Shown: in pieces, positions 17,713-26,574 of the stretch
Layout of the letters: each line of letters opens with the position of its first letter
Position numbering within the stretch: position 1 is the stretch's first letter
NCBI GenBank assembly: GCA_025800215.1
Contig: JAOXSC010000181.1
Span: 22,658-86,657, forward strand
DNA from: Marinibacterium sp.
Lineage (GTDB): Bacteria > Pseudomonadota > Alphaproteobacteria > Rhodobacterales > Rhodobacteraceae
Length of the DNA stretch: 64,000 bases
Direction of reading: 5' to 3'
Made by a program: the position numbers and the translations under genes
The notes under the pieces: model-generated
Seen by the model: the letters and a program-made list of their open reading frames with translations, nothing else
What the model was told of the DNA's origin: nothing
Databases searched by the model: none

Positions 17713-18660
17713 ATGAAACCAGATGGACAGGTGGCAGATGCCGATATTGGCAACTGGGTCGACCGTTTTGCACCGCACTGGTCGCGCCCCTATCTGCGCC
17801 TGTCCCGCGCCGACCGGCTCGCGCCGGTCTTTCTGCTGCTGGTGCCGTGCTGGTGGGGGCTGGCGCTGGCCATTCTGCATGACGGGCAGTTCGGCGGCCA
17901 TGACATCTGGATCGCGCTTGGCTGTGCCATCGGATCGGTGCTGATGCGCGGGGCGGGGTGCACCTGGAACGACATCAACGACCGTCATTTCGATGCCCAG
18001 GTCGAACGCACGCGATCGCGCCCGATCCCGTCGGGCCAGGTGGGGGTGCGCGGCGCGCTGGCCTGGCTGGTGCTGCAATGCCTGGTGTCGCTGGGCATCC
18101 TGCTGAGCTTCAACACCGCCGCCATCGGGCTGGGCGTGCTGTCGCTGCTGCCGGTGGCGGTCTATCCCTTTGCCAAACGCTTTACCTGGTGGCCGCAGGT
18201 GTTTCTGGGGCTGGCGTTCAACTGGGGCGCGCTGCTGGCCTGGGCGGCGCATAGCGGCGGGCTGGGCTGGCCTGCGGTGGCGCTCTATCTCGCGGGGATC
18301 GCCTGGACGCTGTTTTATGACACGATCTATGCCCATCAGGACACCGAAGACGACGCGCTGATCGGGGTGAAATCCACCGCCCGGCTGTTTGCCGATGACA
18401 CGCCGCGCTGGCTGGCGCTGTTTCTGGGGCTGACGGTGGCGCTGTTTGCCGTGGCGGTGCTGGGCGCACTGCCAGAGGGCGCATCCCGTGCCGCGCAGGC
18501 GCTGGCGCTGCTGGCGCCGCTGGCCATGGGGGCGCATCTGTTCTGGCAGTTGCGGCAGTTTGATGCGGATGACGGGCCGGGCCTGCTGCGGATCTTTCGG
18601 TCCAACCGCGAAGCCGGGCTGATCCCGCTGCTGTTCCTGCTGCCGGCCCTGCTGGTCTGA
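17713..18660 (+). CDS. ubiA: 4-hydroxybenzoate polyprenyltransferase
   Basis: Attaches the isoprenoid tail to 4-hydroxybenzoate in ubiquinone synthesis at the inner membrane. About 315 residues with eight or nine hydrophobic segments. The first aspartate-rich motif is TWNDINDRHFDAQVERTRSR near residue 82 (N-D-x-x-D) and the second is FYDTIYAHQDTEDD near 202. Starts at 17698 or even further upstream are possible; I preferred the ATG at 17713 because the family usually begins with a short leader like this before NWVDRFAP. No strong ribosome site at either. Confidence 0.92.
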   Translation: MKPDGQVADADIGNWVDRFAPHWSRPYLRLSRADRLAPVFLLLVPCWWGLALAILHDGQFGGHDIWIALGCAIGSVLMRGAGCTWNDINDRHFDAQVERTRSRPIPSGQVGVRGALAWLVLQCLVSLGILLSFNTAAIGLGVLSLLPVAVYPFAKRFTWWPQVFLGLAFNWGALLAWAAHSGGLGWPAVALYLAGIAWTLFYDTIYAHQDTEDDALIGVKSTARLFADDTPRWLALFLGLTVALFAVAVLGALPEGASRAAQALALLAPLAMGAHLFWQLRQFDADDGPGLLRIFRSNREAGLIPLLFLLPALLV

Positions 18661-18730
18661 GCAGCGGATTGAACCCCGCCGCCGAAGCGCCTAAGACATA
18701 GGCATCACGACAGAACGGACCCGGACACCA

Positions 18731-20653
18731 ATGCGGCTCAAGGCATTTCTTTTGACAAGCGCCACCCTCATTGGCGCTGCGGGCCTGTCGGTGCTGGCCG
18801 CAGGCTATGCAGTAACCGCCGTCGAAGAAGGATCGGAAATCGCCGTGCGCGCGCGCCTTGACGCGGCCGGCCATGACTGGGCCGAAGTGCAGGCCGACGG
18901 GCTGCAGGTGATCCTGAGCGGCACCGCCGCGGACGAAGCGATACGGCTTGACGCGCTCAGTCAGGTGGGCGGTGTGGTCGATCCCGCACGCATCATCAAC
19001 AAGACCGACGTGACCCCCGCGCAGGATCTGGCCCCGCCGCGCTTTTCCATCGAATTCCTGCGCAACGAAGCGGGCGTGTCGGTCATCGGGCTGATCCCGA
19101 CCTCGACCGACCGGGCGGCCCTGCTGGCGCAGCTGATCACGCTGGCCGATGGCGCGCCGGTGACAGAATTGCTGGAAACCGCCGATTTCGACGCGCCCAA
19201 AGGCTGGGACGCGGCGATGCGCTATGCGCTGCAGGTGGCAACCGAATTGCCGCGCTCCAAGATCTCGATCACGGCTGATGCCATTGCGGTCACCGCCATC
19301 ACCGACAGCCGCGAGGCCAAGCAAGAGCTGGACGCCCGCCTGCCCCGCCGCGCGCCTGCGGGGCTGGAGCTGACGCTGGACATCGCCGCCCCGCGCCCGG
19401 TGATCACACCCTTTACGCTGCGCTATGTGCTGGATGCGGCGGGCGGGCATTTCGATGCCTGTTCGGCCGATACCGAGGCGGCCCGCACCCGCATTGTTGC
19501 AGCCGCCCCGCATCTCGACGGTGACAACGGCACAGGCTGCGTGGTGGGTATGGGCGTGCCCAGCCCACGCTGGGGCGATGCTGCGACGCTGTCGCTGCAG
19601 GCGCTTGGCACTCTGGGGGGCGGGTCGCTCAATATCTCGGATGCCGACGTGGCGCTGATCGCTGCCGAAGGCACCGACCCGCGCCTGTTCGACCGTGTGG
19701 TGGGAGAGCTTGAAACCACCCTGCCCCCGGTCTTTTCGCTTAAGGCCGTGCTGCCGGTGGTCGAAGATGACGACGCCGAAGGCCCGCCCGAATTCACCGG
19801 CACCCGGTCACCCGAAGGGCTGGTGCAGCTGCGCGGCCGGATCCGCGACGCCACCATTCGGGGGCTGGCCGACGGGCTGGCGCGCGCGCGCTTTGGCACC
19901 GACAATGTCCGCACCGCGCTGCGCAGCGTCGACGATCTGCCGCAGGGCTGGTCGCTGCGCGTGCTCACCGGGATCGAAGCGCTGTCCTGGCTGGATCACG
20001 GCGCGGTGGTGGTGACGCCCGACATGCTCGACCTGCGCGGGGTCACCCACCACGAAGACGCCAATGCGCGCCTGTCGCAGCTGATCACCGGCAAGCTGGG
20101 CGAAACCGCCGCCTTTACGCTGGACCTGACCTATGAGGCGCCCCCGCCCCCGCGCGAAGCCAAGCTGTCGCCGGAGCTGTGCGCCGAACAGATCGTCAGC
20201 GAACTGAGCCGCAACAAGATCCGCTTTGAACCGGGATCGGCCACGATTGACCCCGCATCGGCGGCAACGATGGATGTGCTGGCCGACATCATCAAGCAAT
20301 GCGGCGACATGCGGATGGAAATACAGGGCCATACCGATGCCCAGGGCCGCGAGGAAATGAACCAGGAGCTGAGCCAGGCCCGCGCCCAGTCGGTGCTGGA
20401 CGAGCTGCGCGCAAGGCGCATTCCCACCGCGCGCTTTGTCGCCACCGGCTATGGCGAATCGCGGCCCATCGCCACCAATGACACCGCCGCAGGGCGCGAA
20501 ACCAACCGGCGTATCGAATTCGTGCTGCTGGAAGCCGAAAGCGGCGAAGGCCCGTCCATCCTGGACCTGATCGCCAACACGCCGGGTGCCAGCCGCCCAG
20601 GCGACAACACCAACGCCCCCGCCCCGCAGGAGACGGATGATGAGCAGAACTGA
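18731..20653 (+). CDS. OmpA family protein with BON domain
   Basis: 640 residues with a signal peptide or anchor (about 5-26). A BON-like domain near 35-95 (VQADGLQVILSGTAADEA) and further repeats of similar type fill the middle. The C-terminal OmpA/MotB peptidoglycan-binding domain spans about 490-605: IRFEPGSATIDPASAATMDV, MRMEIQGHTDAQG, and ARAQSVLDELRARRI with ATGYGESRPIATND. It probably links the envelope to peptidoglycan. The tail is rich in Pro/Asn/Asp. It overlaps the next gene by 14 bases, so the two are coupled. Confidence 0.88.
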   Translation: MRLKAFLLTSATLIGAAGLSVLAAGYAVTAVEEGSEIAVRARLDAAGHDWAEVQADGLQVILSGTAADEAIRLDALSQVGGVVDPARIINKTDVTPAQDLAPPRFSIEFLRNEAGVSVIGLIPTSTDRAALLAQLITLADGAPVTELLETADFDAPKGWDAAMRYALQVATELPRSKISITADAIAVTAITDSREAKQELDARLPRRAPAGLELTLDIAAPRPVITPFTLRYVLDAAGGHFDACSADTEAARTRIVAAAPHLDGDNGTGCVVGMGVPSPRWGDAATLSLQALGTLGGGSLNISDADVALIAAEGTDPRLFDRVVGELETTLPPVFSLKAVLPVVEDDDAEGPPEFTGTRSPEGLVQLRGRIRDATIRGLADGLARARFGTDNVRTALRSVDDLPQGWSLRVLTGIEALSWLDHGAVVVTPDMLDLRGVTHHEDANARLSQLITGKLGETAAFTLDLTYEAPPPPREAKLSPELCAEQIVSELSRNKIRFEPGSATIDPASAATMDVLADIIKQCGDMRMEIQGHTDAQGREEMNQELSQARAQSVLDELRARRIPTARFVATGYGESRPIATNDTAAGRETNRRIEFVLLEAESGEGPSILDLIANTPGASRPGDNTNAPAPQETDDEQN

Positions 20654-20948
20654 ATTCATCGTGGTCACAGCAATCGTGCTGTTTGCAGCCTTTGTGATGG
20701 GCTGGGGCGCGCATTGGCTGGTCACCCGCTTTACCCGCGTGAACCCCCGTGACGTCGACGAATTCGACCGCATGAGCCGCGAGCTGCACGAGGCAGAAGA
20801 AACCCGCGACGAGGCGATCACCTATCTGCAGCAGCGCGAAGCCGAACTGTCGAACCGTCTGGCCCAGAGCGAAGCGGAACTGTCGGCCGCGATGGAGGGC
20901 CTGCGCGTGGCCCGCGCCGAAGCCGAAGAGCTGCGCGCGCGCGGCTGA
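20640..20948 (+). CDS. Membrane-anchored coiled-coil protein of unknown function
   Basis: 102 residues: an N-terminal transmembrane segment (about 6-27, FIVVTAIVLFAAFVMGWGA) followed by a long charged heptad-rich helix (about 42-100, QREAELSNRLAQSEAELSAA) predicted to form a coiled coil in the cytoplasm. A GGAG ribosome site lies seven bases before the ATG at 20640; an ATG one codon earlier is possible. It overlaps the OmpA gene, which suggests a shared envelope role. Confidence 0.8.
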   Translation: MSRTEFIVVTAIVLFAAFVMGWGAHWLVTRFTRVNPRDVDEFDRMSRELHEAEETRDEAITYLQQREAELSNRLAQSEAELSAAMEGLRVARAEAEELRARG

Positions 20949-20969
20949 CCAGACGCGGCCCCCGTCAGC

Positions 20970-21413
20970 CTACCAACGGTCAAGCGCGGCTTCGTCGTCG
21001 TCCTTGGCGGCAACCCAGTCGGCGCTGTCTTTGGTGATTTCCTTCTTCCAGAAGGGCGCGCGGGATTTGAGGTAATCCATCAGGAATTCGGCCGCCTCGA
21101 ACGCGTCCTTGCGGTGCCGCGCGGCGGTGGCCACCATCATGATCTGATCCCCCGGCCCCAGCCGCCCATGGCGGTGGATGACCAGCGCATCGGCCAGCGA
21201 CCAGCGCTGCATCGCCTCTTGGGCGATCTTGGTCAGGGCGGCTTCGGTCATGCCGGGGTAATGCTCGATCTCCATCACCTGCAGATCGCCGCTGGCGACG
21301 TCGCGCACGATGCCGGTAAAGGTCACCACCGCCCCCGCATTGTCGAGCCCGGTGGAAAACTCGGTCACTTCGGCGCCCAGATCAAAGGGCGCGTCCTGCA
21401 CCAGCACGCGCAT
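20970..21413 (-). CDS. moaE: Molybdopterin synthase catalytic subunit
   Basis: Converts precursor Z to molybdopterin using sulfur from MoaD thiocarboxylate. 147 residues with GAVVTFTGIVRD near residue 27, LVIHRHGRLGPGD near 77 and the active-site lysine region DYLKSRAPFWKKE near 112. It begins five bases after the moaD stop, so the two subunits are co-produced; together with pgsA they form one operon. Confidence 0.95.
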   Translation of the reverse strand: MRVLVQDAPFDLGAEVTEFSTGLDNAGAVVTFTGIVRDVASGDLQVMEIEHYPGMTEAALTKIAQEAMQRWSLADALVIHRHGRLGPGDQIMMVATAARHRKDAFEAAEFLMDYLKSRAPFWKKEITKDSADWVAAKDDDEAALDRW

Positions 21414-21418
21414 GGGGC

Positions 21419-21664
21419 TCAGCCCCCCGTCATCGGCGGAAAGAACGCGATCTCGCGCGCGCCTGCGATGGGGGCGTCAAAATCGCTCAGCTCCTGATCA
21501 ATGGCCACGCGCAGGGCGCCCAGGTCTTCGAACGCCACGGCATAGCGGTCTTCCCGCGCGCGCAGTTCATCGACCAGCTCGGCCACGGTTGCGGCATCGC
21601 TGTCCACGCGTTCGCGCGGCAGGCCTATGCGTTCACGCACCCAGGCAAAATACAGAATGTCCAT
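21419..21664 (-). CDS. moaD: Molybdopterin synthase sulfur carrier subunit
   Basis: 81-residue ubiquitin-like protein, MDILYFAWVRERIG at the start and FFPPMTGG at the end. The C-terminal Gly-Gly is the thiocarboxylate site required for sulfur transfer to MoaE. The ATG overlaps the pgsA stop by one base (TGATG), a link between lipid and molybdenum cofactor genes that recurs in Rhodobacteraceae. Confidence 0.94.
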   Translation of the reverse strand: MDILYFAWVRERIGLPRERVDSDAATVAELVDELRAREDRYAVAFEDLGALRVAIDQELSDFDAPIAGAREIAFFPPMTGG

Positions 21665-22329
21665 CACGCCTCCTCGCTCAGATGGGGCAGGGCCTTGGTG
21701 AAGTAATCCCACCCTGTGATCAGCGTCAGCCCGGCCGCCAGCCACAGCAGCACCAGCCCGACCCAGCCGGTCACGGTCATGCCATCCAGATACCAGCCAA
21801 GCCCGAGCTCGTCGGGCACCCGACCTTCCAGAATGTCCGACACCAGAGCCTCGTCCATGCCCCAGACGGCCATTCCCAGATAATGTTCAAATATGCCCTG
21901 CGAAAACAGCACCGCAATTGCGACCATCTGGGCGGTTGTCTTCCATTTGGCCAGCTTGGTGACCTTCAGCGTGCCCGCCGTATTGCCCAGATATTCGCGC
22001 AGGCCCGACACAAAGACCTCGCGGAACAGGATCACGGTGGCGGGCAGCACCAGCCAGGGCGACATTGACGAATAGCCCACGATCACCATCAGGGCGATCA
22101 CCACCATCGCCTTGTCGGCAATCGGATCCAGCATCGCGCCCAGTCTGCTTTCCTGGCTCCAGGCGCGGGCGAGATAGCCATCGACCCAATCGGTCAGCGC
22201 CGCACCGACAAACAGGATCAGCGCGAACCAGTCTGCATAGGGGCGATGGAAATAGAGAAACATCACCGCCAGGGCGGGGGCGGCAACAAGACGGAGGACC
22301 GTCAGAATATTGGGCAAAGTCCAGTGCAT
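21664..22329 (-). CDS. pgsA: CDP-diacylglycerol-glycerol-3-phosphate 3-phosphatidyltransferase
   Basis: Makes phosphatidylglycerophosphate, the precursor of phosphatidylglycerol and cardiolipin, in the inner membrane. 221 residues with about six hydrophobic segments. The CDP-alcohol phosphotransferase motif DWVDGYLARAW followed by GAMLDPIADK near residues 46-71 is complete (D-x2-DG-x2-AR-x8-G-x3-D-x3-D). It starts 124 bases after the uvrC stop and is coupled to moaD. Confidence 0.95.
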   Translation of the reverse strand: MHWTLPNILTVLRLVAAPALAVMFLYFHRPYADWFALILFVGAALTDWVDGYLARAWSQESRLGAMLDPIADKAMVVIALMVIVGYSSMSPWLVLPATVILFREVFVSGLREYLGNTAGTLKVTKLAKWKTTAQMVAIAVLFSQGIFEHYLGMAVWGMDEALVSDILEGRVPDELGLGWYLDGMTVTGWVGLVLLWLAAGLTLITGWDYFTKALPHLSEEA

Positions 22330-22453
22330 GGCCGGACCCTACACGGGCCCATGCGCAGAGGAAAGCGGTGCGTCAGCCGCACACGGCATATCCCGGCGCC
22401 CCGCATCGACCTGCACGTCGCAGCGCACCCGACGCGGCCGTCCGATCCGCGCG

Positions 22454-24325
22454 TCACCCATCGTTGAAAAAGGCATGGATCTTTTCGGCCAGAGCGTCCG
22501 AAATCCCGTCCACCGCCTTGAGGTCGGCAAGATTGGCGCGGGTTACCGCCTTGGCCGACCCGAAATGCGCCAGCAACGCGCGTTTGCGCGCCGCCCCCAC
22601 GCCCGGCACCTCGTCCAGCGGGGTGGCGCCCACCGCCTTGGCCCGCTTGGCGCGATGGGTGCCGATGGCAAAGCGGTGCGCTTCGTCCCGCAGGCGCTGG
22701 ATGAAATACAGCACCGGATCATTGTGGCGCAGCGCAAAGGGGCGCTGGCCGGGGCGATAGAATTCCTCTTTGCCGGCATCGCGGTCCACGCCCTTGGCCA
22801 CGCCCACCATGGGGATGTCTTCGACCCCGTGCTGGGCCATGATTTCGGCCACCGCACTGACCTGCCCGGCGCCGCCGTCGATCAGCAGCAGGTCGGGCCA
22901 CAGCCCCCTGTCGCGGTCGGGGTCTTCTTTCTGCAGGCGGGTAAAGCGGCGGGTCAGCACCTCTTTCATCATTCCGAAATCGTCGCCCGGCGTCAGATCG
23001 TCACCGCGGATGTTGAATTTGCGATAGCTGTTCTTCATGAACCCGTCGGGCCCGGCGACAATCATGCCCCCCACCGCATTGGTGCCCTGAATGTGGCTGT
23101 TGTCATAGACTTCGATCCGCTGCGGTGGCGCATCAAGGTCGAACGCCTCGGCCAGGCCGCGCAACAGCTTGGCCTGAGTCGCGCTTTCGGCCATGCGGCG
23201 GGCCAGGCTTTCGCGCGCATTGCGCAGCGCGCCCGACACCAGTTCGGCCTTTTCGCCCCGCTGCGGGACCAGAATTTCAACCTTGCGCCCGGCCTTTTCC
23301 GACAGGGCCTGCGTCATCAGATCGGCATTTTCGATCCCGTCCGACAGGATCAGCTGACGGGGCGGTTCCTTGTTGTCATAGAACTGGCCCAGAAACGCCT
23401 CCATCACCTCGGGCGCGCCGACATCCGAACCCACGCGCGGGTAATAGTCGTGATTGCCCCAGTTTTGATTGGCGCGGATGAAAAACACCTGAACGCAGGC
23501 CTGCCCGCTGTCCATATGCAGGGCGATCACATCCGCCTCGGCCACGCCGCGCGGGTTGATGCCCTGTGCCGTCTGCACCTGCGTCAGCGCCCGGATCCTG
23601 TCGCGCAGGGCGGCGGCGCGCTCGAACTCCATCGCATCGGACGCCTCCTGCATTTCGGCGGCCAGATCTTCCTGGACCTTGGTGGACCGGCCCGACAGGA
23701 ACCGTTCGGCGTCGCGCAGGCTGGCGGCATAGTCATCTTCGCTGATCAGGCCCACGCAGGGGCCCGAGCAACGCTTGATCTGATAGAGCAGGCAGGGCCG
23801 CGTGCGGCTGTCGAACATCGGATCCGAACAGTTGCGCAGCAGGAACGCCTTTTGCAACTGGTTGAGCGTGCGGTTCACCGCGCCTGCACTGGCGAAGGGC
23901 CCGAAATAGGCGCCCTTTTCGGTCTTGGCGCCGCGATGCTTCTTGATCTGCGGAAACGGGTGCCCCTTGGGCAAGAGGATGTTGGGAAAGCTTTTGTCGT
24001 CGCGCAGCAGCACGTTGTATTTGGGCTTGAGCTGCTTGATCAGGTTCTGTTCCAGCAGCAGTGCTTCGGTTTCGGTGCGCGTGGTCAGGAACATCATCGA
24101 CGCGGTTTCACGGATCATCCGCGCAATGCGCGCGCTGTGACCGGTGGGGCGCGCATAGCTTGACACCCGCGCCCTGAGATTGCGCGCCTTGCCCACGTAA
24201 AGCACCCGCGCCTGCGCATCGAGCATCCGGTACACGCCCGGCCCCGCCCCCAGCGTGCGCAGGTAGGATTGAATGCAGGCATGACCGGTCGGAGCCGGGG
24301 CCGAAAGGTCCGTGTCGTCGCTCAT
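22454..24325 (-). CDS. uvrC: Excinuclease ABC subunit C
   Basis: Performs both incisions in nucleotide excision repair. 623 residues. The GIY-YIG domain (GPGVYRML near residue 28, [13 protein letters not shown] near 40) makes the 3' cut. A UvrB-binding UVR region at about 205-240 has the [12 protein letters not shown] core. The RNase H-like endonuclease domain near 380-520 includes [17 protein letters not shown] and [11 protein letters not shown]-terminal double HhH domain follows ([20 protein letters not shown]). Preceded by an AT-rich leader with a possible small upstream frame. Confidence 0.96.
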   Translation of the reverse strand: MSDDTDLSAPAPTGHACIQSYLRTLGAGPGVYRMLDAQARVLYVGKARNLRARVSSYARPTGHSARIARMIRETASMMFLTTRTETEALLLEQNLIKQLKPKYNVLLRDDKSFPNILLPKGHPFPQIKKHRGAKTEKGAYFGPFASAGAVNRTLNQLQKAFLLRNCSDPMFDSRTRPCLLYQIKRCSGPCVGLISEDDYAASLRDAERFLSGRSTKVQEDLAAEMQEASDAMEFERAAALRDRIRALTQVQTAQGINPRGVAEADVIALHMDSGQACVQVFFIRANQNWGNHDYYPRVGSDVGAPEVMEAFLGQFYDNKEPPRQLILSDGIENADLMTQALSEKAGRKVEILVPQRGEKAELVSGALRNARESLARRMAESATQAKLLRGLAEAFDLDAPPQRIEVYDNSHIQGTNAVGGMIVAGPDGFMKNSYRKFNIRGDDLTPGDDFGMMKEVLTRRFTRLQKEDPDRDRGLWPDLLLIDGGAGQVSAVAEIMAQHGVEDIPMVGVAKGVDRDAGKEEFYRPGQRPFALRHNDPVLYFIQRLRDEAHRFAIGTHRAKRAKAVGATPLDEVPGVGAARKRALLAHFGSAKAVTRANLADLKAVDGISDALAEKIHAFFNDG

Positions 24326-24617
24326 CCGTAGCTGTCCCGATTCTGTGGTGTCGCCTGCAATTGTATCACCGCCATTTCAAGGCCAAACAAATCCACCGAA
24401 ACTGTGGATAAGTCTGCGTGTAACTTCTGGGTACTCGGAATTTTTCCTTTGTCTACGTGGGCTTTGGTTGATCTGATTAATTTATAAGCACAAATGTAAG
24501 ACTTTGATTTTACTTCATAACTTTCTGTGAACCCGTCAAGCACATGAAATCAAAGGCCTTTTTGTAACATCTTGGTAACACTTGTGGCAGCGGTGCAAAA
24601 CTTGCACCGCAAAGGCA
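24326..24617. other. AT-rich intergenic region upstream of uvrC
   Basis: 292 bases between the SDR gene and uvrC, clearly AT-richer than its surroundings (for example 24470-24530). It contains a perfect DnaA-box sequence TGTGGATAA at 24403-24411 and a GANTC site (GATTC near 24335). A minus-strand frame of 73 codons opens with GTG at 24543 and ends at 24322 with a four-base overlap of the uvrC start. It may be a small gene, but base composition and the lack of a recognisable domain leave that open. Promoter elements for uvrC are expected here. Confidence 0.5.
24590..24610. terminator. Hairpin downstream of the SDR gene
   Basis: GCGGTGCAA (24590-24598) and TTGCACCGC (24602-24610) form a perfect 9-bp stem with an AAC loop, eight bases past the SDR stop on the minus strand. 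No T-run follows, so it is a processing or weak terminator candidate. Its core TGCAAAACTTG recurs near 27421. Confidence 0.45.
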
Positions 24618-25397
24618 TTATTCCACGCCCACAACGTCCGGGGTTCGCCACCCAAGATGCTGCCCGCCATCCACGCAAAGAAGCTGTCCGGTGACGCCCG
24701 GAGCGTCCAGGAAATAGCCCAGGGCGGCGGTCATGTCCTCGGGGTTTGATCCGCGTTTCAGCACCGTGTTTTCGCGTTGCTGGGCAAAGCTTTCGGGGCT
24801 TTGCCGGGCCCCGATCAGGGTCGGTCCGGGGCCGATCGCATTCACCCGGATCGCCGGTGCCAGCGCCTGCGCGGCGGTTTGCGTCATCGTCCACAGCGCG
24901 GTCTTGGCCATGGTGTAGGTCACGAAATGCGGCGTCAGCTTGCGCACGCGCATGTCGATCATGTTCACCACCAGCCCCTGCGCCATCGGTTCACCTCGGG
25001 CATCTTTCACCGGCTCGAGCCCCTGCGCCGCCAGCGCCTGGGTCAGCACGAAGGGCGCGCGCAGGTTGCTCATCATGTGGCGATCCCAGCTGTCGCGGCT
25101 GGCGGTCTTGTAGTTGTCGTATTCAAAGATCGACGCGTTGTTCACCAGACAGGTCACCGGCCCACCAAGCGCATCGACGGTGCGGTCAAACAGCGTGCCA
25201 AGCGCGTCTTCGTCCAGCAGATCGGCCTGAAGGGCTTCGGCCTTGCGGCCCATGGCGCGGATTTCGTCCACAACCTGTTCTGCGTCCGAACGCGACGACG
25301 CGTAATGCACCCCTACATCAAAGCCGCGCCCGGCCAGATACATCGCCATGGCGCGGCCGATCCGCCTGCCCGCACCGGTCACAAGACAACGAGACAT
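24618..25397 (-). CDS. folM: SDR family oxidoreductase, dihydromonapterin/pteridine reductase type
   Basis: 259 residues with a Rossmann fold. The nucleotide-binding motif is TGAGRRIG, with Arg where most SDRs have Gly (TG-x3-R-x-G), a mark of pteridine reductases (PTR1/FolM). NNASIFEYD follows near residue 88; the block VVNMIDMRVRKLTPHF then YTMAK (active Tyr and Lys) near 150 closely resembles PTR1. Likely NADPH-dependent reduction of a pterin in the cytoplasm. ATG at 25397 is chosen over GTG one codon earlier; a G-rich ribosome site is just upstream. Confidence 0.75.
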   Translation of the reverse strand: MSRCLVTGAGRRIGRAMAMYLAGRGFDVGVHYASSRSDAEQVVDEIRAMGRKAEALQADLLDEDALGTLFDRTVDALGGPVTCLVNNASIFEYDNYKTASRDSWDRHMMSNLRAPFVLTQALAAQGLEPVKDARGEPMAQGLVVNMIDMRVRKLTPHFVTYTMAKTALWTMTQTAAQALAPAIRVNAIGPGPTLIGARQSPESFAQQRENTVLKRGSNPEDMTAALGYFLDAPGVTGQLLCVDGGQHLGWRTPDVVGVE

Positions 25398-25426
25398 CAC
25401 CCGCCCCCCAAAGAATTACAGTCCTG

Positions 25427-26383
25427 TCAGAGCAGGATAGCCAGAATGTAGATCACATATAGCGCGCTCAGAACAACGCCCCAGCCGCGCGTGATGTCTT
25501 TCTTGAAGAATACGAAGGGGATGATCAAAAGCGACGCGCCCAGCATCACCCACAGATCCAGCCGCAGGAAGGATTCAGCCACCGGAATGTCGCCAAACAG
25601 CGTGGCAATCCCGATGATGGCCAGCAGGTTGAACATGTTCGACCCGATCACATTGCCAAGCGCCACATCCGCCTGACGCCGCAGCGCCGCCATCATTGTA
25701 GTGGCCAGTTCCGGCAGCGACGTGCCCACCGCCACCAGCGTCAGCCCGATCACGGTTTCGCTGACCCCGTAGGTGCGCGCGATGATGGTGGCGTTGTCGA
25801 CCAGCAGGCTGGCCCCCAGCGGCAGCCCGATCATCCCCAGCAGCAGATAGATCGCGATGCGCGATGCGGGCATGTCGGGGTCGACCTCTTCCAGGTCGAC
25901 CAGTTCGTCTTCGGGGCAGTCCTTGCAGGCTTCGCGGTGACGCCGCGCTTCGCGGAAACTGTCGCCCAGCACCAGCGCCAGCGCCGCCAGCAGGATCAGG
26001 CCCGACACCCATGTGAAACTGCCGCAAAACGCCAGTGCAATGAACAAAAGCGTGGCCGCGATCATGAAGACATAGGTCTTGCGGCTGTCGCATTCGCTGG
26101 TGTGCAACCCCGCCAGCAAGGCCGGGATCCCCAGCACCAGCAGGATGTTCGCGGTGTTCGACCCCACCACATTGCCAAGCGCGATGCCCGGCGCGTCCTC
26201 AAGGATCGCCTTGATGGAAATCAGCAATTCGGGTGCCGATGTGCCAAAGGCCACGATGGTCAGGCTGACGATCAGCGCAGGCACCCCCAGCCGCAGGCTG
26301 AGGTTCACCGCCCCCTTGACCAGCGTATCCCCTGCCAGGAGCAGGATCAGCAGGCCAAGCCCAGACAGGATCCAAGGCATCAT
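25427..26383 (-). CDS. Calcium/sodium antiporter (CaCA family)
   Basis: 318 residues, about ten membrane segments in two inverted halves, each with an alpha-repeat: GTSAPELLIS with GNVVGSNTAN in the first half, GTSLPELATT with GNVIGSNMFN in the second. The central hydrophilic loop is acidic and contains a CKDCPEDELVDLEEVDPD stretch, with two cysteines that may bind metal. It exchanges cations across the inner membrane. The ATG at 26383 follows GGAGG by nine bases and overlaps the stop of the preceding zinc-ribbon gene. Confidence 0.9.
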   Translation of the reverse strand: MMPWILSGLGLLILLLAGDTLVKGAVNLSLRLGVPALIVSLTIVAFGTSAPELLISIKAILEDAPGIALGNVVGSNTANILLVLGIPALLAGLHTSECDSRKTYVFMIAATLLFIALAFCGSFTWVSGLILLAALALVLGDSFREARRHREACKDCPEDELVDLEEVDPDMPASRIAIYLLLGMIGLPLGASLLVDNATIIARTYGVSETVIGLTLVAVGTSLPELATTMMAALRRQADVALGNVIGSNMFNLLAIIGIATLFGDIPVAESFLRLDLWVMLGASLLIIPFVFFKKDITRGWGVVLSALYVIYILAILL

Positions 26384-26574
26384 GACCGGCGTCCTCCCTT
26401 GCCGCAGGGGCACGGGCCCTTGCCGATCCGGTGGCGCCCGCAGGCGGGGCAGCGCGCCGCATCGCGGCGCATGATCCGGGGCATCCGCAGTTTTCCGAAC
26501 ATCGCCAGAACCGCCATCACAATCAGAAACAGAAAGACAATCTTGAGGATCACGTCAGAGGCCAAAACGCGCAT
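26380..26574 (-). CDS. Small membrane protein with C-terminal zinc ribbon
   Basis: 64 residues: a hydrophobic segment (about 8-27, VILKIVFLFLIVMAVLAMFG), then CPACGRHRIGKGPCPCGKGG with four cysteines in CxxC-x8-CxC spacing, likely a zinc-binding knuckle. It overlaps the 3' end of the S49 peptidase gene by 20 bases and the antiporter start by four, so the three genes are one translationally linked unit. Function unknown. Confidence 0.75.
   Translation of the reverse strand: MRVLASDVILKIVFLFLIVMAVLAMFGKLRMPRIMRRDAARCPACGRHRIGKGPCPCGKGGRRS

Noticed and set aside
24403..24411. Chromosome or plasmid origin at the uvrC leader
   Set aside because: Only one DnaA box, no iterons, no replication or partition genes nearby; a regulatory DnaA site is more plausible.
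24322..24543. Annotating the 73-codon frame before uvrC as a gene
   Set aside because: GTG start without a clear ribosome site, AT-rich composition and no recognisable domain; kept only as a finding.
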